Positions 39,326-48,447 of a stretch of 64,000 bases of DNA are shown here, piece by piece. This DNA comes from Liolophura sinensis. Lineage: Eukaryota; Mollusca; Polyplacophora; Chitonida; Chitonidae. Every line of letters starts with the position of its first letter. Within the stretch, counting starts at the first letter, position 1. The stretch is taken from positions 24,029,764-24,093,763 of the forward strand of contig NC_088306.1 of assembly GCF_032854445.1 (NCBI RefSeq). The letters are read 5' to 3'. A model generated the notes under the pieces. It had not been told where the DNA came from. It made no database searches and was given only the letters and a program-made list of their open reading frames with translations. The position numbers and the translations under genes are program-made.

Positions 39326-40768
39326 CCATTGAGTAACGTTTTTTGTGCATAACAAGTGGTCACCAATTTCCTGGCTTAGAAAAGAACTTGACATCGTCAC
39401 CTTGCTTGCTTGAAACCAATTACCAATGTTTACATCACAGTTGGCTCTCTGTAAGCTGATCCAATCGTCGTGATTAACCTAGAACTTCCTGAAGGCACTG
39501 GTTATGGCGGGGACTGTCAAACAAACCTTAACTTATAGAAATTAGCTGTCGTCTTAAGCAAGCATACTCTATCAACCGGCATCCGTCATTACACATAAAA
39601 GGTCGCAGCAGACTCGTATATTGCCGGTAACCGATCACACGATATATACGCCCTCGGGACAAGGCTTATTTTATCTCACGGTGAACTATGGCATACCGGA
39701 TGATGTTACCCCTAGAGGTGGAGAGCTTTGATTGAATATAAATATGTCGTCTATAAACATGCAAGTAGTAATCTGGTCTGTGTTTACCGTCATCAATGTT
39801 CAAACGGCATCGGATGTGTATCGATATTAAATCCATAATAGTATACATCCTTTACAACCTAATCGTAGATCCATAAAAAGAGTCATGGAAGATCACCACT
39901 GCAGTTCCAGATATGTATTACTGCGTGTATTGGACCAATACACAGCTGAAACCATCCGCGATAAAAATCTTTTTCCCTCTTCCAAAAATAATGTAATATT
40001 TACATTTCCGTGCGGTTTGCCATTTGTGAAATAGGAATAATCATGAAACTGTGGTGTTATGGTTTATTAAGCCAACTCTCTCTCTTTGGCCTGCTGATTA
40101 CAACCGTGTTTTATTTAAACTAAAGTTGCATAAAGCCTAGGCTTGTTAAGTTTGAGAACGAGGACTTTCTTGGTTGAAAATTCTACAAGCTCGCTATTGG
40201 GTGAAATTGTCACGTGACCCCAAATTTCGTTCCTTGCTAATAATTTCTACACTTCGTCAGATGATGTCCTGCAAATAGGCATATCTGATGCAGTTTTAGA
40301 CGCTGATTCCCAAAATGTAATTTTTGAACAGCCGAAAGTGACGTCTTCAAAACCGGAAGTGGCTATATCTCTCTAATCAGTGAAGCTAGAGATGCAATCT
40401 TAAGACCTAACATCATCCCAAGACAAGCAGATAACATTTACATAACCGGAATTGGCGTCAGCAAACCCGAAGTAATACATTCCAAAAAAATCCCAATTTT
40501 TTCAGTTTTCAAAATTGAAAAATTTCTACAGCCTAAAGAGGCTCAACAGAAATGCGTGAAAATTAGGCGCGTGACAGAGCCGAAGATGTTCTCTTCCCAG
40601 TAAAGATTTGGGTGTCCTCAGTCACACAACATGGCGAGTAATTTTTGCCAGAAACGATTGACTTGAACTTTAGCACACGTAACAAACGTTTCCTGGAGAC
40701 TATTTAGAAGAAAGAATGCAATGTTTAGGCAAATTAGATTTTACACGATACAGCGTAAGTTGTCACGT

Positions 40769-40802
40769 AATATTTATATATATATATATATTTTTTAATT
40801 TT
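40769..40802. repeat. AT-rich microsatellite
   Basis: A run of TA dinucleotides followed by T-rich sequence, just before repeat unit 1. Confidence 0.9.
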
Positions 40803-40841
40803 AATATTCGAAATATCCTTTCTAATGTAGTTTGAGGTCCT

Positions 40842-41210
40842 GATCACGAATCTAGTCTTTTTTCCCGATAAGATGTACTTAGGTCGCAAATTGCATTAAA
40901 AAATCGAAAATTTGCAATTTTCCCCTCATATTAGTTGGTCTTGTGAAAACTGATACAGCTGCAAAGTTCAAAATTGCTGAGTGGAAGGGACTATGCATGT
41001 AGTGTGTGTATGCTGAAAACCTTTGAGCTGTCTGAATAAATACAGGTTTTGTTTTATACAGGGCTTCAAAATTTGACAAACGGCCGATTTACGTCGATAT
41101 TTTGCAACATTTTCAAGTACATGCTATATAATGTATACACAATCTGTTCGTGTCTAGGATGAATGTAGAAATATTGTAAGTATGCCACTCGACGTAGTTT
41201 GGCGTTCTGG
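40842..41210 (+). repeat. ~367-bp repeat, unit 1
   Basis: It begins GATCACGAATCTAGTCTTTT and includes GGTCGCAAATTGCATTAAAA and TTTTCCCCTCATATTAGTTG. It is in direct tandem with unit 2. Confidence 0.8.
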
Positions 41211-41535
41211 TAACGAATCAGGTCTTATTATTTCCTGATGTGTATAGTTTTGTCGTAAATTGCGATCAAACTGCAAAAAACGCAATTTCCCTCATACTTG
41301 CAGGTCACGTGATAGAAAACTGTTACAACTGTAAGGGTGAAAATCGCGGTGTATAAAGGCCTATAAATGTACTGGACGTTTGGTGAAAATCCTTGACCTG
41401 TGTCAAAAAACACAGGACATGCACGCCTTTGAATAATGTCCTAAGGCAGATTTACCAAATTTGGCAGATATACGTTTACATGCTATATAGAATAGTACAA
41501 TGTATGTACAACTTATTGTATAGACAACTTTTTTC
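41211..41535 (+). repeat. ~350-bp repeat, unit 2
   Basis: TAACGAATCAGGTCTTATTA, then GTCGTAAATTGCGATCAAAC, then CAATTTCCCTCATACTTGCA. A poly-C tract (41542-41561) follows. Confidence 0.8.
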
Positions 41536-41541
41536 AGTTGT

Positions 41542-41561
41542 CCCCCCCCCCCCCCCCCCCC
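41542..41561. repeat. Poly-C tract, 20 C
   Basis: Uninterrupted C20 between repeat unit 2 and the transposon remnant. Confidence 0.95.
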
Positions 41562-41935
41562 GTCCGTCTGTCCTTTCTCTCTAGTTGGCGCTTATATCTC
41601 TGCGCCATTGTGATAGTGAGCGAATGGCAACCACAGGTTTCCGGGGAGAAAACAGATGATTTGAACAGCGATAGCAATCGCTTTCACGATATTTGTATTA
41701 AGATTGTCCCGTCAGATGAGTGGAAAATCGACATTCGAGAGTGGCCCAGTATCGACTACGGGGCATATATATCTACCTGATTTCTAGCCGAGCATGAGAC
41801 GGCGAGGAAATGAAAAATTTTAAATCATTCGACAGGTTTAATTATTTGTGGATGTGTTTGGAAAATAACTCCCCATTTACCCCAAGATGGTTTAATTTTG
41901 ATGAAAAGCGAAGTTCGGCCAAGTCGGAGGGTTAA

Positions 41936-42060
41936 CAACGAAAACCGCCGTCAATGGATTTTATGCAGTCTGAACGGGACAATGCGTTATGGAGGATGTT
42001 CTTGCATGGCAGGCAACAGCAAGGCTTGCATCCATGTAGGGGCCAAAGGGGGCAAAAGTA
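41936..42060 (+). pseudogene. SWIM zinc-finger fragment of a transposon-encoded SWIM/YqaJ protein
   Basis: In one frame the sequence reads RRVNNENRRQWILCSLNGTM and then CSCMAGNSKACIHVGAK. The second part is a complete SWIM signature, CxCx(n)CxH. In animal genomes SWIM fingers of this type often sit just before a YqaJ exonuclease domain in transposon-derived proteins. A YqaJ domain follows here about 330 bases downstream on the same strand. The frame hits a stop shortly after the finger (near 42069) and no continuous reading frame links the two domains, so this looks like a broken copy. The frame is open upstream into 41900, but no further domain was recognised. SWIM fingers bind DNA or protein; the role in the element is inferred. 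Confidence 0.68.
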
Positions 42061-42383
42061 GAGTAAACTATTAATTTACTGGCAAGAGTTGCACAAATGT
42101 TCAGGTTAAAAGGAACCAGGGAACGAGCAGAAATATTGAACCGGGTCGGGTTGCAGAAATGGATTTTAAAAAGTCAAAACTCAGGACTCCACTAGCAACT
42201 GACGATAATGGATGTGCCGCACAAATAAGAAAATCTACTTTTATTTTTTTTTGTCAGCCATACATAATTTGTTGTTTCTCGTGAAAAAAACTCGTTACTG
42301 AGTTCATTTGTGAAGGCTGAGATACGACCTAAAATGTATGTTAATAGTGTTATTAACCACAACACTGAGTTAAGGTGTGCAAA

Positions 42384-42752
42384 ATGGCACATCAAACACA
42401 GTCCGAGCTTTGGAAGGAAAGAAGAAAGCAAATAATTATAGACACTAGCGCCAACAAAGTTCCTGTACATGCCACTACAAACCCAGACAATTTTATAGGA
42501 GAGCACCTGTATCCTACCCTTAGAGGAAACATTTACATCAAATATGGACAGGATGGAGAAACCAAAGCAAAAAGACAACTCACTCATGATGGATATATAA
42601 TTTCAGAAGAAGGTACAATTGTATCCGAAAGTGAGCCATGGCTGAGTGTGTCATCACATGGAATAATCAAGACATCTTCCCAGACTGAATTATTAGAAAT
42701 CAAGTGTCCTTTTATGAAAGATAGGCTATTTCTTAATATAAGACAAATATAA
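42384..42752 (+). pseudogene. YqaJ-like exonuclease domain, degraded, transposon-derived
   Basis: An open frame of about 123 codons. It reads TQSELWKERRKQII, then NPDNFIGEHLYPTLRGN, then KYGQDGETKAKRQL, SEPWLSVSSHGII and LLEIKCPF. The order and spacing match the YqaJ / lambda-exonuclease fold: R-K entry helix, YG..E..A, PWL.ASPDG, then E-x-K. The E-x-K pair (EIKCP) is intact, but the usual ASPDG appears as VSSHG, so a metal-binding Asp is replaced by His. The domain is cut off right after EIKCPF..R, missing its C-terminal third. It lies on the plus strand, converging on the minus-strand transposase remnant at 44.0-46.1 kb. The likely source is the accessory gene of an ISL2EU-type transposon, now non-functional. 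Confidence 0.75.
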
Positions 42753-43051
42753 TGTTGTTAGACATGGTGATATCTTGGCTCTAAAGCAGAGTGGGCCAAG
42801 ATGCTAATTTCTGTAAGTGCATCTTACCATGCATGTAACAGGAGTATCTGCATTCAAGGCTTCGTTGTTTTCCTGACAAATATGAAACTGTGTGTGCATA
42901 GTTCCCACTATGTAAACATCTCTATCTAACTTTTTTTTAAGACTGGGTATATGCACTTTTCCCAAAAACATGTTCTTTTTGCAACGGCAAATAATTGATC
43001 CAAATAATTAGGACACGACCAGCTGCAGGTTTCTTGTGGACCGTACCATGT

Positions 43052-43105
43052 ATGATCGCAGAGGAAGAAAGCATGAGCTGGACTTGAACCCAGAGACTGG
43101 TATGC
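43052..43105 (-). mobile_element. SINE A, tRNA-side fragment
   Basis: GAAAGCATGAGCTGGACTTG and AACCCAGAGACTGGTATGC match the region around the B box in the minus orientation. Confidence 0.7.
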
Positions 43106-43687
43106 TAGAGATGGACACAGTCAGATGATATTAGCCATCTTCGTCACCAAGAGACCACCGGATCATTCATCAGTTGTACTCGTCATTTCAGAAACTACAT
43201 TCAGTATATTTATTAAATTCAAAATATTCAATCATTATATATGTTGGAAAAATACAAGTTGAAGACCCAACTCGGAACTTTATGTTAATTGTTTTAATAT
43301 TGGTTATAATACCAAAACCAATGGATGCATAAACATGCCGTACAGCCATGGCAGTCATAAACTTGAGAAAACACATGGTACGGCAATTGACGCACAAATC
43401 ATGACAGTGTAAATACATTTGCATACTCTTTTTACTCGCACTGCGAATCTGGCAAGTAAAAAATCGAACTCAGAACTTTTTGTTTTGTTCATAAAGTCGA
43501 AACACCCATATGCCCTATACATGTGTATATTCGTTGACTCTCGTGCCTGTTTGCATTGTGGTCTTCGTTGAAGACAGCTTGCCTTCCACACAGATGATGT
43601 GCACATCTGCGTACATCACATTTGTCACTACATACGCTAAACTATTCCCAATGTGGTGTTACGCCATACTTATTCCAATACATTACA

Positions 43688-43745
43688 AATGGAAAAGTTT
43701 GCCAGTAACTTACCAGAGATCGATGGTTTGCTCCAGGCGCTGAAA
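43688..43745 (+). mobile_element. SINE D body fragment
   Basis: GGAAAAGTTTGCCAGTAACT, then ACCAGAGATCGATGGTTTGC and TCCAGGCGCTG match the SINE D body. Confidence 0.75.
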
Positions 43746-43821
43746 ACCAGATTCTGCATTCGACTTAAGTGGTCTTTCAGTAACATTTTTTGTTTCCCAG
43801 CATCTCAGGCATTGTCTGACC

Positions 43822-44028
43822 CAAGGCCTCTCATCAATGCCGTCGCTGTGAGTTCAAGTCCATCTCATGCTGGTTTCTTCTCCCCTCAATTGTGCCAATG
43901 ACCTTCATACAATCTCGAGTTTCCGCCATGCTCTGCCGGATTTCTTCCCACCATAATGCTGGTTGTATACATATAAGTGAAATATTCTTCAGCACAGCAT
44001 AAAACATCAGTCAAATAAATAAATTATC
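43822..44028 (+). mobile_element. SINE A, inserted at the 3' end of the transposase remnant
   Basis: It starts AGGCCTCTCATCAATGCCGT with GTGAGTTCAAGTCCATCTCA, and ends ATCAGTCAAATAAATAAATT. The transposase stop on the opposite strand lies inside its tail. Confidence 0.92.
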
Positions 44029-44690
44029 TATTGTCCTCCATTTTTTTTTAACAAATGCAGCACATACAATGAGGATATCATCAGCTTTCTTAGCACGTGC
44101 AACTGGTATTATGTCAGATAGAATCTTGAACAATTTTAACCTTCTCATCGCCCTTTCAACATGGATGCGCACACGTGCTATTCTTCTGGCTTCAGTGACA
44201 TCAAAATATGCTGGAATATTTAATTTCACTGACTGAGAGGGAATAAAAAAATTGCTCATGTTAAAGTCTCTGGCATTCATAACTTCATCTCCAGGAAGGA
44301 CAAAGTTAAGGAAACTTGAGTTTTCAACAATATATTTATCACTTGACTGTTCGTCAAATTCTTTCGATATTAACCTGGCCATGTGGGGCAACAGCTACTA
44401 TATACATGCCAGTATTGTGAGACGTATAGTGACTGTAAGTCTCTCCTCTACTTTTGAGGTTCTTTGGCATTTGTAAGAAGATCTCTCCACAGTCGACAAT
44501 AACAGCTGCATTTCGAATATTTTCCTGTAAAGAAGATGGCATGGTTGCTTGAATAGTTTCAAGAGGTAGCCAAATTACTAAGTCAGAAAGGGAAGCCAAG
44601 AATTAAAATAGTTGAGGCATGACTTTTAGATATACCTAATCGATGAGCAATATCAGCCAATAACAAATTTAGTCTCTAGTTTCATTAATG
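44014..44690 (-). pseudogene. Transposase remnant: HTH plus DDE (DDE_Tnp_4-type) domains
   Basis: Read on the minus strand from about 44690, one frame gives RLNLLLADIAHRLGISKSHA, a helix-turn-helix of the kind before DDE_Tnp_4 domains. After a frame break comes LSDLVIWLP, then VIVDCGEIFLQMP with the first catalytic Asp, then TYSHYTSHNTG. A second break near 44380 is followed by FLNFVLPGDEVMNARDFN and RIHVERAMRRLKLFKIL, the block with the third acidic residue. The expected GDEVMADRGF is GDEVMNARDF, so the second catalytic Asp appears lost. The stop lies inside the 3' tail of a SINE that abuts the gene (43822-44028). This is the P/Harbinger/ISL2EU class of transposase, clearly dead. It carries at least two frameshifts. 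Confidence 0.85.
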
Positions 44691-45049
44691 TCAACAAAAT
44701 TTGATTTGAAACAAGCATAATGAAACTAAAAGGAATATGAGCTGTAGCTGTACAAAGGTTGGAGGGCTGTCAGGCAGCGGAAGATCCATATTTTTGGTCT
44801 TCCAATGAAAAATCGGCAATGGGTGCTAGTGCTTATCCGCCTCAGGTTGTGTCTCTGTCGCATCCACTTCAATGGGAACATCACATACATCTACTTGGGC
44901 GTTTTCTTGTTTGTCTGTTTGGCGCCTACTTTCGGTATGTTCAGCATCACATATCCTGTATTAAAGGTGTATGTTTTGCAAAATAATTTAACTGACACAC
45001 ATCACATAAAATTCCATAAACTTACAATTGTATCTCTACACAGAGTTAT

Positions 45050-45255
45050 GAAAAATGCATAGACATGTCAGTAAGTGTAATAATACCATGTTTAACATGC
45101 ACATGCATTCCCTGAGTAATTTCCTGTGATTTGTGAAGAAGGAACTTGACCCTAAAGTTATACCTTTTATCAACATCACCTGGTATGAGAGACTTTATCA
45201 GGTGTCGCTTAAGTATTCGGCATCCAGTCTTGACAGGAGGTCTATATCCTGCTAC
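45050..45255 (-). pseudogene. Probable middle exon of the transposase remnant
   Basis: On the minus strand, after a possible acceptor ending TTTTTGTAG (about 45254), one frame stays open for roughly 65 codons. It reads RPPVKTGCRILKRHLIKS, then DVDKRYNFRVKFLLHKS and GMHVHVKHGIITL. The composition looks coding, and the segment sits in order between the THAP part and the HTH/DDE part. I do not recognise a domain. A possible donor (GTATTA) falls near 45088. It is either an exon of the transposase gene linking the THAP domain to the HTH, or a chance frame. Confidence 0.4.
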
Positions 45256-45789
45256 AAAAATGATTATATAGCCTTCTTACAAATTGGAAAAGTGTTTTGT
45301 AGACACACAGAACAAGAAACACATGTCATACTGAACAGTAATCAATGTAGCATACACAATAAACTCATGTGACACTGCCATTGTCAGGAAGTTCCAAAAT
45401 ATGGGCAGGCACCTTAGAGAGACACAAAGGCTTGTTTTGTGATATCCTAGTTCGGGTTACAAGGTTTAAAATTTAAAAACCTCTGTATGTTCTATAGCTC
45501 ATGCCATTGTCTTAGAATATAAGACAGAATTAATTATTGTACAGTTAGGGTAGTCTTGATGTATTTTATATATTCCATGTATGCATTAATTTGTTTAAGG
45601 CTTCAAAACATTGCCCTTGTTGGTTAAAATGTATCCGTTCACAGGACATCGTGGCTGTATGAAATAAGTCGCATCAACAACATCGCCACGTAAACACGCA
45701 GATGATTCGTGTACATGCAGAATCGTGGCAAAGAGCAGAGTACAGATACACTGCCCTGAATTCATAATATACCTAGCTTTAAAGCTGGA

Positions 45790-46079
45790 TATGTATCCCG
45801 TTCTGCGGGACATCCATCCACGAAATGCACAAAACACACAAACATGATCTTCAGAAGATTTTTTTCTGTTCAGTCCTGACTGACACTTTTGTCTGTTCTC
45901 GCCAGTCACCATAGGTAATTTGTGCAGGCTGAACGGTAAACAGCACAGACAATCCTCGTACGCAATCCCGTAGATGGCACAAGTGGAGTGTTTCCAGTTG
46001 TATATTTTCTTACCCTTGTTAGAACAACCTACAACCGCACACGACTGTCCACTGCCCGGGTAAATTTGTGTGTCGCCAT
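45790..46079 (-). pseudogene. THAP-type zinc finger, N-terminus of the transposase remnant
   Basis: On the minus strand an ATG in good context (46079-46077, AACAAAATGG) is followed, in a shifted frame, by SCAVVGCSNKGKKIYNWK, then LPFSLHKLP, ENRQKCQSGLNRKKSSEDHV and CVFCAF. This matches the THAP C2CH layout: first C..C pair, central Trp, LPFSL..P, Lys-rich helix, then C-x2-H. In the final pair the His seems replaced by Cys. The ATG is out of frame with the domain and an in-frame TAA precedes it, so a small indel has broken the start. THAP fingers bind DNA at transposon ends. The THAP-HTH-DDE order at 46.1-44.0 kb is that of ISL2EU/P-like transposases. Confidence 0.75.
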
Positions 46080-46945
46080 TTTGTTGTTAGTTCATTACCG
46101 TAATGGTGGACATGTCATGTGATCAATAATGGCTGTGTTCATAGGCTATTACGTCACCCTGGGAAATACTGTGTATCTTTTATCTTAATTATCTGGTTTG
46201 CACTACAGTTGCGATTGGCTCACTCTGTGCCATTGTACTGCAATCCCCCTACCCCCTCCCCCGATACATGTACACCTAAACTTTTTGCATGGCCACTCAG
46301 TGTATGTGCATGTATTTCTAAAAGTAAGCTTTGTTTTGCGCAAACCTTGTGTTCTTTTCTATACGCTAACCAGGCCGTGGTGATTGACATGTACCCTTGT
46401 CGCTTTCTGACAAGGGCGGAGGTATCAGCAAAGCAGTCAGTCTGTATGCAGGGCCGTGCGTACATTCAGGCGTGTAGGTATAAACTTGCTGTTACACGGC
46501 CCATGTTTTTTGACGTATTTTCTGACAAAAAGGCATGCAAAGTCTGAGAAGGGATCGCTGCTTCTCATTGGGCATAGCGCAGCATCATCAAGCTCGCCGA
46601 TCTATTCTCGGGAATGCGAATGACCGGCCAACTTCCTCAATGATAAACGGTGTAAGGTCGCACTGAAAGTTTCAGTGCCGTATATCTGGTTATGTATTGA
46701 TTTTCGACCATAACTTATGCACTCATATGAAAGATAGGCCTACAAGTGTGAAGAAAATGTGTATGGAAATTGGAAGTGAAAATTGCGACTGCCTTCTAGA
46801 CTTATTCATACATATAATAGAGTAGATAGTAAGGGAGATGCTGGGAATATCGGGAAAATTGACACTTGGCAGATCAGCTTACCGAATTCGTCGCCTGATT
46901 AAAATTTTTCTGAATTTTCAGATTTTAAGAACGCCGCTAGGCGGC

Positions 46946-47240
46946 GATCACGAATCTGGTCTTCATTCTTTTCTCTGATGCACAGTTTAGTCGCGAATTG
47001 CCATTAAAGTAAAAAAAAGTGCAATTTTCCCAATGTGGAGGTGGCGTGACACAAAGCTGCTATAGCTGTAAACCTGAACATGGTGCAAAGAGCTATAGAT
47101 GTGTAAAAAAAGAGAGGACATGAACACTTTCAAATATTGTTCAAAGGCCGATGCACTACGTTTGGCACATCTACATATACGTGCTATACAGTGTACTTAC
47201 AACGCACTAACGGCTATGAAGAATGTAGGCTTTCTAATTA
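46946..47240 (+). repeat. ~350-bp repeat, unit 3
   Basis: GATCACGAATCTGGTCTTCA, then GTCGCGAATTGCCATTAAAG, then GCAATTTTCCCAATGTGGAG, same orientation as units 1 and 2 but on the far side of the transposon remnant. Confidence 0.8.
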
Positions 47241-47639
47241 AGTTGGTCATAATATCTGAACATGGACACCATTTATGTTACCGGAAGTGACACCGCATAG
47301 GCCGGAAACACCGACTTGAACCCTGGCATCGATGATTCAGTAGCTGTATTTATGAATTCTAATGTTCAGCTGGTTCTCTTTTGACCAAAGTAGGTCTGTA
47401 ACTGGAAAAAACAATATCACTAGTTCCAAAAGATTTTCTTCACGGATATTTTTTTTTGGAAGAAGCCATACCCCTTTTAGCATGATGTCTAATGATATTC
47501 TTTTCAATCGTATCATGTCATATAAACTATTTACAGCTTCACAAAGTATGCATTATTTAGATATATGTGTTCTATACGAATAGCTCTAGGCTTGTTCTTG
47601 TGAGTGTGCTGTAATGGATTGCTTTGTATCACGTTCCAG

Positions 47640-48447
47640 GTGGCGCTCTTTTTCAGAGGGTTATCCTACAGAGCGGGTCTGCTACGAGCCCGTGGTCTGT
47701 TGCCACTGACCACGTCAGGTGTACCGAAGAACTGGCTAAAACCATAGGATGTGCCCCGCTTTTGAAACATTCCGATGAGCTTGTCAAGTGCCTTCGTAAC
47801 AAAACCGCCAGTGAGTTGCTGGAGTCCGTCCCGCTTACGCCCAAGTACAGCACGTGTTTTGGTCCCGTGATAAGTCATCGAAGCGGAGTGCTGCCCAGAG
47901 GGATCAAAGAACTTTTGACGCAGCCTCTTTCCGCTTTTTCCGACGCCTCGGTGATGTTTGGAGCGGCTAAGTACGAGTCTGTGCGCTACCTCAAGCAGGA
48001 AGACTTCGATCAGAATATCACGGATGCGCGCAAGGACCAATTGTTGCGAACTTTTGTGCACAATACATTCACGTATCAAAAGCAAAGGATGTTTGACATC
48101 TTGGATCACCACTACACGGACTGGGAGAGCTCTCTCGAGAGACGCTCTTGTCGGGAAAACATCCTAGAATTGCTCAGCGATGGACTGGTGGTTGCGCCCA
48201 TTATCCAAGTAGGCAACTATCATTCGGGCCAAAGAAAAGCAAAGACCTACTTTTACAATTTTAACTTTTCACCACCGTCCGGACGTCCCCCAGGATTTCC
48301 GGACGCTATTCATGGAGACGAATTACCTTACGTGTTCGGAGCTCCACTTGTGAACGGATTATCTCCCTTCCCGGTCGAGTACAACCAGGTGGAGGCTATG
48401 ATCAGCACGGCAATCATGACTTACTGGACGAATTTCGCAAAATCAGG
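47640..48447 (+). CDS. nlgn: Neuroligin exon 3 of the visible part (main esterase-like domain)
   Basis: The acceptor is ACGTTCCAG and the donor GTAACA. Frame analysis gives about 269 residues. They begin GALFQRVILQSGSATSPW, the universal segment after the nucleophile elbow, and continue through VKCLRNKTASELL, CFGPVI, HYTDWES, AIHGDELPYVFG and MTYWTNFAKSG. The His at 48311-48313 and the Glu at 47975-47977 align with the His and acidic residue of the esterase triad. Both are kept although the Ser is gone. Cysteines in the RCTEE..IGC..VKCL region suit the disulfides of the family. The exon is one long uninterrupted block. The preceding intron is 18.2 kb and full of repeats. An open frame on the opposite strand (47666-48112) is a shadow of this exon. 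Confidence 0.97.

Larger units (their letters stand above)
41900..46100. mobile_element. Decayed two-gene DNA transposon, ISL2EU-like
   Basis: Two convergent degraded genes lie within about 4.2 kb: a plus-strand SWIM + YqaJ gene (41936-42752) and a minus-strand THAP + HTH + DDE gene (46079-44014). From family knowledge, ISL2EU-type elements pair a THAP/DDE transposase with a YqaJ-like nuclease protein. SINE fragments (43052-43105, 43688-43745, 43822-44028) have inserted between the two genes. I could not identify terminal inverted repeats or a target-site duplication, so the outer limits are those of the coding remnants only. Confidence 0.7.
29400..47639 (+). other. Neuroligin long intron (18.2 kb)
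   Basis: GT-AG intron between the nucleophile-elbow exon and the main domain exon. It contains many SINE fragments in both orientations, a decayed two-gene DNA transposon (about 41.9-46.1 kb) and three copies of a ~350-370-bp repeat. Between 30.2-33.4, 34.4-39.1 and 39.3-40.8 kb I see only AT-rich sequence with short chance frames. Confidence 0.88.

Noticed and set aside
40769-40802. TATATA run as a TATA box
   Set aside because: It is a plain AT microsatellite inside an intron with no transcription unit next to it.
46119-46547. 142-codon plus-strand frame
   Set aside because: Low-complexity Cys/Leu-rich translation with other open frames overlapping on both strands; no family resemblance and adjacent to transposon debris.
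47666-48112. 148-codon open frame on the minus strand
   Set aside because: Antisense shadow of the neuroligin exon, which has strong family similarity on the plus strand.
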